Shown here: positions 17,068-25,156 of the stretch, one piece after another | How the letters are laid out: every line of letters starts with the position of its first letter | Numbering within the stretch: the stretch's first letter is position 1 | From: Syntrophothermus sp. DTU052 | GTDB taxonomy: Bacteria > Bacillota > Syntrophomonadia > Syntrophomonadales > DTU052 | Assembly (NCBI GenBank): GCA_001512495.1 | Contig: LFRU01000065.1 | Coordinates: 1-49,594, forward strand | Length of the DNA stretch: 49,594 bases | Reading direction: 5' to 3' | The notes under the pieces: model-generated | What the model was told of the DNA's origin: nothing | What the model saw: the letters and a program-made list of their open reading frames with translations, nothing else | Databases searched by the model: none | Made by a program: the position numbers and the translations under genes

Positions 17068-17095
17068 TTGACATCCAATGTTGTTAGGTAATAAT
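17068..17095 (+). promoter_or_regulatory. strong sigma-A promoter for the small gene at 17136
   Basis: Perfect -35 TTGACA (17068-17073) and -10 AATAAT (17090-17095) with a 16-base spacer. Transcription would begin near 17102, about 35 bases before the small ORF. Confidence 0.65.
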
Positions 17096-17135
17096 GGTGA
17101 ATAGTTAACAGTATAAAATAAAGGGTTGGTTTAAC

Positions 17136-17387
17136 ATGGATATAACCTTTGACGAATTCCTTTACCAGGAAGTAGAGCGGGCCAAACCTGGTATAGAAAG
17201 CGGATTACAAAAGAGGAACCTTTTAGACAGCTATCTCGAATGGTGTCAGTGCAACTATGCAGAGCCCTACGATTGGAAGACGCTTAGGGAATGGGACTCA
17301 AACGTATTCGACGAGATTGTTGCCGATTATGTTTGCTGCCATGGCCCCTTTAAGCCCGATAAATACCATGATAAGGAATGCTGGTAG
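17136..17387 (+). CDS. Small hypothetical acidic protein
   Basis: An 83-residue protein starting MDITFDEFLYQEVERAKPG and ending KYHDKECW. It has four cysteines (CQC, CC, C-terminal C), many aromatic and acidic residues, and no membrane segment. The ribosome site is weak, but a strong sigma-A promoter lies 40-70 bases upstream. I do not recognise the family. The Cys/His content could bind metal, but no standard zinc motif is complete. Confidence 0.6.
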   Translation: MDITFDEFLYQEVERAKPGIESGLQKRNLLDSYLEWCQCNYAEPYDWKTLREWDSNVFDEIVADYVCCHGPFKPDKYHDKECW

Positions 17388-17650
17388 GTTAAGGGGTGCC
17401 AAAGACCCGCTGAAAGCCTCCCTCCGTTCCCTGACCCCAGTTGCGTTTAGATTACCACCGCGCCTTCACGGCACCGCTTTAAGCAGCCGAATGGGAAGAA
17501 TGGTTCCAATTTCACTGCTTAATAACATATCTCCGCTGATGAAAGGCTTTACATATCATGGGGTGCCAACCCGGTTTCGGAATATCATAGTGATACGAAT
17601 ACCGCTGAGGTAAAATTAAAACAGACGACATTTGACCGTGAGGTGGCATT
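17388..17650. other. intergenic region upstream of larE
   Basis: About 260 bases with no convincing gene. A 118-codon frame crosses it but has no ribosome site and overlaps the previous gene. I could not match the sequence to a known riboswitch class. A leader RNA for the larE-like gene is possible. Confidence 0.4.
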
Positions 17651-18493
17651 TTGTCCGCAACCGGATCCAAGTATAAAAATCTCTGTCAGGAGATATCCGG
17701 CTACGGTAAAGTGATGGTGGCCTACTCGGGCGGGGTGGACAGTACCCTGCTCCTGCGGGTTGCTTTGGAGTGTCTGGGCCGGGATAATGTTTTGGCTGTT
17801 ACTTCGCAATCTCCCTTAACGCACGAGCTTGATATAACGGCGGCCCGGGGAACTGTCGGGTCCCTGGGTGCTCAGCACCGTATAATTACCGTTAATAATC
17901 TGGAGAACGAAAACATTGCCTCCAACCCGCCCCATCGCTGCTACTACTGCAAACTCCATCTTTACACCTTGCTGGAGCAGCTGGCCCGGCAGGAAGGTTA
18001 TTCCGTCATTATTGAGGGCACCAACGCCTCCGACCAGGGTGATTACCGTCCTGGATTCGAGGCCTTGCAACAGTTCAACCTGGTAAGGAGCCCCCTGCTC
18101 TCCAATGGTCTGGACAAATCTGAAGTACGCCAATTGGCCTACCAGCTGGGATTAGAAAACTGGGATCGTCCATCCAATGCCTGTCTGGCCTCGAGGTTCC
18201 CCTATGGAGAACCCCTGACCGCCGAGAAACTCGCGGCCGTATCCCGGGCTGAGACCGAGCTCGCTGCTATGGGATTGACCGGAATACGGGTCAGATACCA
18301 CGGGCCGGTAGCCCGAATTGAAATGCTTCCCGGGGATATGGAGCGGATGATGAAGCCGGAAATGAGGGCCGCCGTTTCCCAGGCAGTCAAAAAATGCGGC
18401 TTCACCTATGTCAGCCTGGATCTGGACGGCTACGTACAGGGAAGCCTGAATAAAGAACTGCAGCGCAAGCCGGGAGGCAGAGAATTCCCATGA
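17651..18493 (+). CDS. larE: LarE-type ATP-dependent sulfur transferase (PP-loop)
   Basis: A 280-residue PP-loop ATPase with the AMP-forming motif YSGGVDSTLL near residue 25, CYYCK near 97, EGTNASDQGDYRPG near 125, and the conserved RPSNACLASRFPYG near 175, whose Cys is the sacrificial sulfur donor in Lactobacillus LarE. LarE makes the nickel-pincer nucleotide cofactor of lactate racemase. No larA, larB or larC is in the window, so the cofactor role here is inferred from family only. TTG start with GAGGTGG upstream. Confidence 0.85.
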   Translation: MSATGSKYKNLCQEISGYGKVMVAYSGGVDSTLLLRVALECLGRDNVLAVTSQSPLTHELDITAARGTVGSLGAQHRIITVNNLENENIASNPPHRCYYCKLHLYTLLEQLARQEGYSVIIEGTNASDQGDYRPGFEALQQFNLVRSPLLSNGLDKSEVRQLAYQLGLENWDRPSNACLASRFPYGEPLTAEKLAAVSRAETELAAMGLTGIRVRYHGPVARIEMLPGDMERMMKPEMRAAVSQAVKKCGFTYVSLDLDGYVQGSLNKELQRKPGGREFP

Positions 18494-18570
18494 ATTTCCC
18501 TCCGCCGGGATGATGCTGGGACACCCTCTCCCCGCCCGGGAACTAATTCGCTTATAACCCGGTTATATCA

Positions 18571-18599
18571 TTGACAATCGAAAAGGTATTATATAAAAT
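18571..18599 (+). promoter_or_regulatory. veg promoter P1 (sigma-A)
   Basis: TTGACA (18571-18576), 17-base spacer, TAAAAT (18594-18599). First of two tandem promoters upstream of veg. A short palindrome ATAACC-C-GGTTAT (18554-18566) lies just before it. Confidence 0.65.
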
Positions 18600-18610
18600 A
18601 TTGGTTTGGC

Positions 18611-18640
18611 TTGACTTGGACAACCAAAATGCTATACAAT
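18611..18640 (+). promoter_or_regulatory. veg promoter P2 (sigma-A)
   Basis: TTGACT (18611-18616), 18-base spacer, TACAAT (18635-18640). Predicted transcription start is near 18647, which argues against the ATG at 18652 being used. Confidence 0.65.
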
Positions 18641-18672
18641 AAATTAGAAAAATGAATAAGAAGGTGATATGT

Positions 18673-18948
18673 TTGGATTCTCCCAGGCCAATATCACAGA
18701 TTAAGCAGGATTTGGATTCTTTTGTTGGCAGTCGCATCAGATTGAAAGCCAATCGGGGAAGGAACCGTATCATAGAGCGAGAGGGTGTCCTGGAATCCAC
18801 CTACCCAAACATCTTTATCATTAAGATAAATGAGCGTAAAGTAGAGAGAAGAGTATCATATAGTTACGCTGATGTTCTAACGGAGACGGTTGAGTTGTTT
18901 GTTTACGACGATGATGAAGAGATTAAAATTGTGAGTGGCCATAAATAA
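18673..18948 (+). CDS. veg: Veg family protein
   Basis: A 91-residue protein with the Veg pattern SQIKQDLDSFVGSRIRLKAN, TYPNIFII and RVSYSYADVLTETVEL, closely following B. subtilis Veg, which influences biofilm matrix genes. An in-frame ATG at 18652 exists, but GAAGGTG lies 6 bases before TTG 18673 and alignment to Bacillus Veg begins there. It is driven by two tandem promoters and closed by a terminator, so it is a monocistronic, probably highly expressed gene, as in Bacillus. Confidence 0.92.
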   Translation: MDSPRPISQIKQDLDSFVGSRIRLKANRGRNRIIEREGVLESTYPNIFIIKINERKVERRVSYSYADVLTETVELFVYDDDEEIKIVSGHK

Positions 18949-18970
18949 CCGCAATCAGCGGTTTTTTTTT
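18947..18970 (+). terminator. veg terminator
   Basis: AACCGC (18947-18952), loop AATCA, GCGGTT (18958-18963), followed by a run of T to 18970. It overlaps the veg stop codon. Confidence 0.9.
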
Positions 18971-18989
18971 GCGCAACCATCGAAAGTCT

Positions 18990-20216
18990 CTAATTGGTGG
19001 GCACTCCTACCGGTATTACCAGTGGTTTCTTAATTCTTATGATATATGAGCCGTAAACAAGCGGTATCCCGGAACGGCGAAACCCATTCTTTTTTAACGT
19101 CATTCCATAAGCCCCACTGCCAACCCTGATTACTATTCTTCTCCTCCGGCGCAGCACAGGTAATTCATGCTGGAAACCTGTAATTAATAAATTATCCGGC
19201 CTGCGTACCGACCCCATAGTGCGATCTATAGCCTGTAAGATCTGCCGCGCTCTTTCCAACCAGGTGTTCTTTTGAGCCAGTGCGATTCTGGCCTGACGAA
19301 GGTGAGCCGGATCTTCGTATAGGGCGCGGCGGATATTAATGATGAATTCATCGTCATTCGACGAGTAATAGATTTCCGGGAAACCCTGCGTTTCGGGAAG
19401 GGCGGTTGTTACGACCGGAATTCCGGCCGCCATGTATTCCCACATTTTAATGGGATTAACCGCTTCCGTCATCTGCGAGACCCGGAACGGTATGATGGCG
19501 GCATCAAAAAGCTGGGTGTAATTGGGCAGGACTTCAAACCTCTTGTAGCCAAGCCAGTGGAGATTGGGACGCCGGGGGACACTGGTAAGGTTGTATAAAG
19601 GACCCACCATTACGACATGACCGTGGGTAAGGCTGTCGGCCGCCCTGACTATCAGGTTGAAATTCAGCCAGGTGGCTATGGCGCCATGATACCCAACGAT
19701 AGGAGGCTCCAGTTCTTTTATATCTTCCGGTACCGGGAGGTTGCGGTGACCGGCCCGGGAGAAGTGCTCAAAATCGCACCCGTTGGGAACCAGGATGGTA
19801 TTGGGATTGACGGTCAGGCTGTCACGGTAAAGCCGTTGGGAAGAGGCAACCACCAAATCAGCCGAGGTCAAGGCGCGACGCAGGTAGGGTGCCAGGGAAA
19901 CAAACTCCTCTACCGGTTCGTCCAGGTAATCGAAAACTACCAGGGATGGATTGTATTTGGGGATAAGATCTACATGGGCCGGAGAACTGAAGTAGAATAT
20001 TGGTTTCTGCTTCATGTATGCCTTGGGATCAACTTTATTGAGGATGACCAGATTATTTGATACTCTGATAACTCCTCGCGTATGGGGCGTATTAGTGCCG
20101 GGGTTCATATAAAAGACCCTGGCACCCAGGGAAGCAAAGGCCCCCATAAGCTGCTGCGGTCGCTGGACCTGCCAGTCAAAATCAATGGTCGGGGGATAGA
20201 GGATGGTATAGCTCAT
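18990..20216 (-). CDS. Glycosyltransferase, GT4/TuaH-like
   Basis: A 408-residue glycosyltransferase of the GT-B fold. The N-terminus has FDWQVQRPQQLM as in TuaH-type enzymes; the C-terminal nucleotide-sugar half has VNPIKMWEYMAAGIPVVTT, the conserved donor-binding Glu region. A further ~70-residue tail is unusual, with an Arg run (VLRRRRRIVIRVGSG). Start at MSYTI: GGAGG is 7 bases upstream of that ATG. It is the last gene of the reverse-strand glycosylation cluster. The sugar and acceptor are unknown. Confidence 0.85.
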   Translation of the reverse strand: MSYTILYPPTIDFDWQVQRPQQLMGAFASLGARVFYMNPGTNTPHTRGVIRVSNNLVILNKVDPKAYMKQKPIFYFSSPAHVDLIPKYNPSLVVFDYLDEPVEEFVSLAPYLRRALTSADLVVASSQRLYRDSLTVNPNTILVPNGCDFEHFSRAGHRNLPVPEDIKELEPPIVGYHGAIATWLNFNLIVRAADSLTHGHVVMVGPLYNLTSVPRRPNLHWLGYKRFEVLPNYTQLFDAAIIPFRVSQMTEAVNPIKMWEYMAAGIPVVTTALPETQGFPEIYYSSNDDEFIINIRRALYEDPAHLRQARIALAQKNTWLERARQILQAIDRTMGSVRRPDNLLITGFQHELPVLRRRRRIVIRVGSGAYGMTLKKNGFRRSGIPLVYGSYIIRIKKPLVIPVGVPTN

Positions 20217-20336
20217 GTGTTTACCTCCCCGCAATACAGGTTGCCAAGCGCAATATTACCTGAATCGCATTGCTGTTTATGTAACTCATCACAGTCTATT
20301 CGTGGGTGCCGGGGAAGGTGAATAATTCTGTTTGTT

Positions 20337-21404
20337 TTATGGGTTTTTCATGTTGATGGCCACCCTTTTTACTTTCATAACCCGCCATCTCCGGTTGAAA
20401 TTGCTGTCAACTGTATAACAGCAGCCGTAATCGTGCTTGCTCCCGACCGCCGGTGTTTGCAGCGCGTTCAGGAACTCCTCAGCCCGGTGGTGATAAGTGT
20501 GTCTCGCGTATACGTAGGCCTGACCATTGCGGGCAATCCGCTGTCGTTCTTCCGGCCGAGCCAGGTAGTATTCCACCAACTCTACGGTTTCCTGTGGTGA
20601 TTTGGACCAGACCAGATGCTCATGGTTGGAGAAAAGGTTTTCAACCGCCGGGGTCCACTGGGTCAGGTAAAACGCCCCGCAGCCCAGGGACTCAAAGGTT
20701 CTCATGCTCATCATGGTGGGGGAGGTGTCAACCGAGTGCAAACCCAGCACGATCTTGGCGGAGGAATAAGCAGTACGCATCTCCTCGTAAGCTAAGCCGC
20801 CCCCGTAAATATGCGGTTCAATAAAAAAACGGTTTTGGCGATTGAGCCACCAATCCAGACCGTATACTTTGAGATCAAAGTCTTTGTCGATTAACGGCTT
20901 CAGGATGATTTCCATGCCCTTTAGGCGGGCCGGGAATTGACTGTAGTTGTTGCCGACAAAAATACAGTCGTGGTTGAACCGCGGGTCCGGTTCTACCCGG
21001 TGATGAAATGATGGCGAACAGGCAAACAACATCAAATGCGCCTTTATTCCCTGGGAATAATATTTGTCAATGCATTCAGCCGCGGTGGTGAAGACATACT
21101 GGGAGTTTCTCGCCATAGGCAGCGAGAGGCTTTCAAAAAACAAAGGGTCCTCACTGGCCCAAAAAATATGAGGGATTCCCTTCCGGCGGAGGATAGGGAA
21201 GATAATATCCCCCAGCTTTCCCCAACCACCTTGAGAGCATACGTAATCAGGATTAAAAGAAGAAATTGCGTGTTCCAGGGAATCAGGGTCCTGCTGGGAG
21301 GCCAATCCTGCGTCAATGATCTCAACGGTTTCACCGAGCTCGGTGAGGGTCCGGCCCAGCCCGTGAGTGATCATAGGATTCACATCGGTGAATAAAAACC
21401 TCAA
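20337..21404 (-). CDS. CgeB-like spore-surface glycosyltransferase family protein (copy 1)
   Basis: About 355 residues, CgeB family: starts MRFLFTDVNPMITHGLG, then PHIFWASEDPL, FTTAAECIDKY, and the C-terminal block SMRTFESLGCGAFYLTQWTP typical of the glycosyltransferase-like CgeB C-domain. In B. subtilis CgeB is a late mother-cell product needed for normal spore surface glycosylation. TTG 21404 is chosen because AGGTG lies 6 bases before it and the paralogue at 22235-23206 starts MRVLFTN in the same way. Paralogue and GT-D gene are just upstream in the same operon. Confidence 0.82.
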   Translation of the reverse strand: MRFLFTDVNPMITHGLGRTLTELGETVEIIDAGLASQQDPDSLEHAISSFNPDYVCSQGGWGKLGDIIFPILRRKGIPHIFWASEDPLFFESLSLPMARNSQYVFTTAAECIDKYYSQGIKAHLMLFACSPSFHHRVEPDPRFNHDCIFVGNNYSQFPARLKGMEIILKPLIDKDFDLKVYGLDWWLNRQNRFFIEPHIYGGGLAYEEMRTAYSSAKIVLGLHSVDTSPTMMSMRTFESLGCGAFYLTQWTPAVENLFSNHEHLVWSKSPQETVELVEYYLARPEERQRIARNGQAYVYARHTYHHRAEEFLNALQTPAVGSKHDYGCCYTVDSNFNRRWRVMKVKRVAINMKNP

Positions 21405-21427
21405 AGGGAGCACCTCTTCTTACAGGA

Positions 21428-22126
21428 TTAATCAGTAGCAAGCCAATATTCCGGGTAATCAGGCGACATGGCATTGTCGGGAGCGTGACCAAAATCTATG
21501 GCCACCTTGCCCCATTGCTCAGCCATGGTGGTGCAGATTACCGTCGCATTACACCCGGCGGAAACCAGGGACCATTCGTGACCAATTCGGGCCATTGCCT
21601 CTATACAGGAGTCAACCTCCTCATACCCGTCGATGGAAACGGTACCTGGGACTACCACCCCCAGTTTCTCATACAGGAAGCGGGCGAACTGTTCGGCCGG
21701 GCGTCCCACCAGCAGCGGCGGGAATCGTCGAATCAGCTCAACAAAAGGCTTAAACATGGGCAGGTATACGTTTTCAAAGGCATAGCAGATCGAGCGGGGC
21801 CGAATTCCCAAGGCCTTGAATACCCGGCACGTAAAATCATCATCGGCAAATACCCCTACCATATCGGCTTTGGTGATAGATGCAATCATTCGATCCCGTA
21901 ATTCCAGGTTGGGCAGTCTTACCCCACAGTACGTGTTGGACCCTCCCCAGGGTAAATTTTTTTCAATCCAGTCGAGGCTGTAAACCAACTCCTGGGCCAA
22001 TACCGTGAGTTCCCCGTCGCCCAAACGGATTAAAGAAAACGGCCTTCCCGAGAACAGGGAATACTCAATGTGCTCAACAATTGTTTCCGCGGCAGCGTAA
22101 TCCTGGGGAGAGAAAATTGCACTCAA
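21428..22126 (-). CDS. GT-D-fold glycosyltransferase-like protein
   Basis: A 232-residue protein with SLIRLGDGELTVL near residue 35, the RLGDGE signature of GT-D fold glycosyltransferases (DUF1792), where D-x-E binds metal and nucleotide sugar. Such enzymes act in Ser-rich protein or surface glycan decoration in streptococci. Start at TTG 22126, with AGGTG 6 bases upstream; the GTG at 22135 lacks one. It lies between the two cgeB-like genes, with 23 bases to the next gene. Confidence 0.78.
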   Translation of the reverse strand: MSAIFSPQDYAAAETIVEHIEYSLFSGRPFSLIRLGDGELTVLAQELVYSLDWIEKNLPWGGSNTYCGVRLPNLELRDRMIASITKADMVGVFADDDFTCRVFKALGIRPRSICYAFENVYLPMFKPFVELIRRFPPLLVGRPAEQFARFLYEKLGVVVPGTVSIDGYEEVDSCIEAMARIGHEWSLVSAGCNATVICTTMAEQWGKVAIDFGHAPDNAMSPDYPEYWLATD

Positions 22127-22234
22127 GCCTATCACCTCGGAAAATAATGGAATACATTGACATTACAGTATATGGATGGAATTGGAGAGGGGTTACGAAA
22201 GGGTTTCAGACTGGGCTGTGGTGTCCGCGAAATC

Positions 22235-23206
22235 CTAGAGGCGGCCGTAAGCCCTGAGTATCTGTTCCGCGCGCTGCTGGTAAGTATGCTCCTGATAAAC
22301 GTATCTTTGAGCATGCAAGGCCCGTTCCCGGCGTTCATTCTCGCTCATGCCCAGGATGGTCCTGACGGCGTCCAGGGTTTGATCAGTATCCCTGGCCTGG
22401 AATATCAGGTCACCAAACAGCGATTCCTGAGCTTTGGTGTAATGGGCCAGGTACAGGCCGCCGGCGCAGCCCAAGGCTTCGAATGGACGCATTGAGGTCT
22501 GGGTTATCGAGGTATCGTCACAGTTGACGCCCAGCACAATCTTGGCGGAACTGTAAACCCAGGGTAATACCTCATAGGGGAGCAGACCGCCGTAAACCCA
22601 GGGGTAGGATAGGAGATTTACCGGTCGGTGCGGATCATCCCAGTATAACCCCCAGATTTTAATGGAGAAGCCTCGTTCTACCAGGGGCATAATAAACCAT
22701 TGGATTTCCTGCCATCGGGAATCGTAATTTGTTGCTACCAGTATCATGTCGTAAAGGTAATCCTCTCGGGGCCCGGTATAGCAGTGGAATTCCGGATTAC
22801 ACGCAAACAGCAGCACTTCGGAACCCTTCCCCAGGGATTCATACCGGGAAACGCACTCGGCAGTGGTGGTAAAGACGTAATTCACCAGTGGTGCATAGAC
22901 CATGGAAACCGACTCGGTAGAAACCGGATCTTCGATGGCCCAATACAAATGCGGTATGGAAAGACTGCGAATTGTGTGGCAGACTGTAGGGCCGTCAAAC
23001 CCCGGGTAACCTTCAGTGAAAATAAAGTCCGGTCTAAATTCATGGATAACCGACAATAACCGGCGCCGCTGTTCTCCCGGCGAAACTCCTCCCCAGAGGC
23101 GTTCTTCTTCACCCATGATAATCCTAACCTGACATCCAATTTGTCGGAAACCGGCTGCGAGCCCGTATTTGATTAATGGCGATTCATTGGTAAACAGAAC
23201 CCGCAT
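22235..23206 (-). CDS. CgeB-like spore-surface glycosyltransferase family protein (copy 2)
   Basis: A 323-residue paralogue of the copy at 20337-21404: MRVLFTNESPLIKYGL, PHLYWAIEDPVSTESVS, FTTTAECVSRYESLG, CNPEFH, YSSAKIVLGVNCDDTS and SMRPFEALGC run in parallel. AGAGGG lies 6 bases before the chosen ATG; an upstream ATG overlaps that site. It is the first gene of the reverse-strand cluster, divergent from the GT2 gene at 23363. Two CgeB copies plus GT-D and GT4 suggest assembly of a spore-surface glycan; the structure is unknown. Confidence 0.82.
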   Translation of the reverse strand: MRVLFTNESPLIKYGLAAGFRQIGCQVRIIMGEEERLWGGVSPGEQRRRLLSVIHEFRPDFIFTEGYPGFDGPTVCHTIRSLSIPHLYWAIEDPVSTESVSMVYAPLVNYVFTTTAECVSRYESLGKGSEVLLFACNPEFHCYTGPREDYLYDMILVATNYDSRWQEIQWFIMPLVERGFSIKIWGLYWDDPHRPVNLLSYPWVYGGLLPYEVLPWVYSSAKIVLGVNCDDTSITQTSMRPFEALGCAGGLYLAHYTKAQESLFGDLIFQARDTDQTLDAVRTILGMSENERRERALHAQRYVYQEHTYQQRAEQILRAYGRL

Positions 23207-23287
23207 GGTTTTCCCTCTCATCCCACTATACCGGCTTATAATTGGAATCCGCTGCAGTCAGGAAAGAACTACAGGCCGGACTACTAC

Positions 23288-23297
23288 CATAATATAT
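23288..23297 (+). promoter_or_regulatory. candidate mother-cell sporulation promoter (-10 type CATAnnnTA)
   Basis: CATAATATAT at 23288-23297 with AC 15 bases upstream (23271-23272). It fits the -10 of sigma-K/sigma-E promoters (CATAnnnTA, upstream AC), although the spacer is a little short. It sits in the divergent region of the glycosylation island, 66 bases before the GT2 start, inside the near-palindrome CCATA-ATA-TATGG. Confidence 0.35.
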
Positions 23298-23362
23298 GGG
23301 AAAATCGGTTTTGACACAAAGGTTGTGCCCAAGGCCGCAGCTCGTAACGGCTCGGGATAATT

Positions 23363-24142
23363 TTGAGTCCTTTTAATACCCTGGTGCATAAAAAGATAAT
23401 AGCGGTGCCAACAGACAGGATAGGGGATGATAGTATTATTAATCCGCCTCGGGTTTTAATCGGGTGTCCGGTACGCAACCGGGAGTGGATACTCCCCCGC
23501 TACCTCCAGTCCCTGTTGGAATTGGACTACCCGCGGGACTGCATAGAATATGGTTTCATTGTCAATGACAGCACTGATAACACCTTGAACATCCTCCAGG
23601 AATTTGCACGCAGTTCCATTTCACCGGTGCATATCACCATAAAGAATATGGGCAACCGCCGTCCATCTTCACGGGGAGCTTATAATATCGGGAACCTGGC
23701 GATTCTGCGAAATATCATGCTGCATATCTTTCTAGGCAGCAAATGCAGCCATCTTTTCTCCGTAGACAGCGATATACTGGTAACCCCCGGGTGTCTGAAA
23801 GAGCTGCTCCGGCTCAACCTGCCGATAGTTTCGCTTTTGGTGCGCAACGACCATCATCTTGGTGATCCGGGGTATTACAACATATCACAATTACAGGGAG
23901 GCCATTACCGACCGGTTCAGGATTTTCCCCGTGGGCGTGTGATACCGGTTGATTGTACCGGAGCTGCTTATCTAGTTCAGCGAGGGGTAATAGAGATGGG
24001 AGTCAGGTATTACCCCCACCGGCAGGGAGAAGATGTAGGTTTTTGTGAAGATGCTCGGGGGAAAGGCATCTCCATATGGTGTCACACCGGGTTGGAAGGC
24101 AACCATGTGATGATCGGGGCCGGATGTTCAAAAGAAACATAA
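23363..24142 (+). CDS. Family 2-like glycosyltransferase
   Basis: A 259-residue GT-A type protein: RVLIGCPVRNREWILPRYL at the N-terminal nucleotide site, and HLFSVDSDILV near residue 135, whose D-x-D is the expected metal/donor motif. A later CTGAAYLV and GEDVGFCEDARGKG match the acceptor-side region of GT2 enzymes. Start is TTG with only a weak ribosome site (CGGGATAA). It is divergent from the cgeB cluster and likely part of the same pathway. Confidence 0.75.
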   Translation: MSPFNTLVHKKIIAVPTDRIGDDSIINPPRVLIGCPVRNREWILPRYLQSLLELDYPRDCIEYGFIVNDSTDNTLNILQEFARSSISPVHITIKNMGNRRPSSRGAYNIGNLAILRNIMLHIFLGSKCSHLFSVDSDILVTPGCLKELLRLNLPIVSLLVRNDHHLGDPGYYNISQLQGGHYRPVQDFPRGRVIPVDCTGAAYLVQRGVIEMGVRYYPHRQGEDVGFCEDARGKGISIWCHTGLEGNHVMIGAGCSKET

Positions 24143-24199
24143 ACAGGAGCCATTTTAAAAGAAGGGGGTGCAACCTAAGCACACTTCATTCCTGCCTTT

Positions 24200-24209
24200 C
24201 ATAATATAT
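24200..24209 (+). promoter_or_regulatory. second CATAATATAT promoter-like site
   Basis: The same ten bases as at 23288-23297, again with AC 15 bases upstream (24183-24184), 84 bases before the gene at 24293. The match in sequence and spacing suggests a shared sporulation sigma factor. Confidence 0.35.
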
Positions 24210-24292
24210 CCTAGAAATCAAGCAAAAAGCGTTTCCCTTCCCGCGACGGCAGTAAGGAGGTCAAGGATTACACATAAAAGGAGGGAAGAAGA

Positions 24293-24859
24293 ATGGGTTT
24301 GATTTGTGAATACCCCTGCCGGCTCGATCTTTTCGCTGAGGTTGTCAAAGCTAAGAATACTCAACGCCAGGAAAAAGTGCTCGACGAAATCATCTGTATT
24401 CCAGCAGAGGATGTCGGAGGAAGAATCACCCAGATTGATGATATTAAGGTGCAGTTGATATCAGCAGAGGAAACATTTGTTGGCAACCACAGAGTGAAGG
24501 TTAGCCTGGCTTTCAACCTGATACTCATTGTAGTTGTAGGCGAAGACCCGGGAGTTTTTGAGATTGTTACCCTTGAGGGGTTCAACTTCAGCAAGAGCAT
24601 AACCCTGGATGAGTTTAACCCTCCCTTGAGCCCGCAGGAATTCAAGGAAGAGGTTGAGAGATCCCAGATAATTCTCAAAAACTGGAGTTTTGAAGGAGAG
24701 ATCCTGGGCAATTGCGAGGACCCCAACAGCCCGTGTTTCACAGTTACCCCGGTACCCGGAACCTGCATTTTGCTCAAAGTATTCGTTGATATCATCGACA
24801 AACTCACCAAGTTCCATGACGTAGTCGCGTTTGCTGAGCTTGATCCCGACGATTGCTAA
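24293..24859 (+). CDS. SPOCS/DUF3794-like protein
   Basis: A 188-residue protein of beta-strand character starting MGLICEYPCRLDLFAEV, with VKVSLAFNLILIVVV near 70 and FEIVTLEGFNFSKSITLDEF near 100, and four cysteines in the C-terminal half. The layout resembles the SPOCS/DUF3794 domain of spore coat and exosporium proteins, but the match is by eye and only partial. AAAGGAGGG is well placed before the ATG. A sporulation-type promoter candidate lies upstream. Coat function is therefore a hypothesis. Confidence 0.5.
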   Translation: MGLICEYPCRLDLFAEVVKAKNTQRQEKVLDEIICIPAEDVGGRITQIDDIKVQLISAEETFVGNHRVKVSLAFNLILIVVVGEDPGVFEIVTLEGFNFSKSITLDEFNPPLSPQEFKEEVERSQIILKNWSFEGEILGNCEDPNSPCFTVTPVPGTCILLKVFVDIIDKLTKFHDVVAFAELDPDDC

Positions 24860-24940
24860 CCCCCTTGCCTGGCGTCAGCCGGGCGTTTACTTAGAAAAGA
24901 AGGGGGGACTTGGCCAGTCTCCCCTGTCAGCCTGGGAGGA

Positions 24941-25156
24941 ATGAGTTTATTGGATGGGCAAAACGATAGGACCCAAGTCAGGGACCGGGTTAGAAGACTG
25001 ATTAACTCACAGAGGGAATTCAACGAACAGGTAAACCAGTTTTGCCGGGAGACCAGCGATCCCGAAGTGCAGCGAATCCTGGGGGAAATCGCCAAACGAG
25101 GCCTTGAAAACATCAACCGACTCTCCAGATTGCTGGCCATTAAATGCGCCACTTGA
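24941..25156 (+). CDS. Small helical hypothetical protein
   Basis: A 71-residue, charged, fully helical protein (RDRVRRLINSQREFNEQVNQF ...) with no membrane segment. GGGAGGA almost touches the ATG at 24941, so TTG 24950 (10 bases from GGAGG) may be the true start. Two GC-rich hairpins separate it from the gene before. No family is recognised. Confidence 0.5.
   Translation: MSLLDGQNDRTQVRDRVRRLINSQREFNEQVNQFCRETSDPEVQRILGEIAKRGLENINRLSRLLAIKCAT

Noticed and set aside
17257-17613. 118-codon frame after the small gene
   Set aside because: Overlaps the better-supported gene at 17136 and has no ribosome site; the sequence does not look like a protein family.
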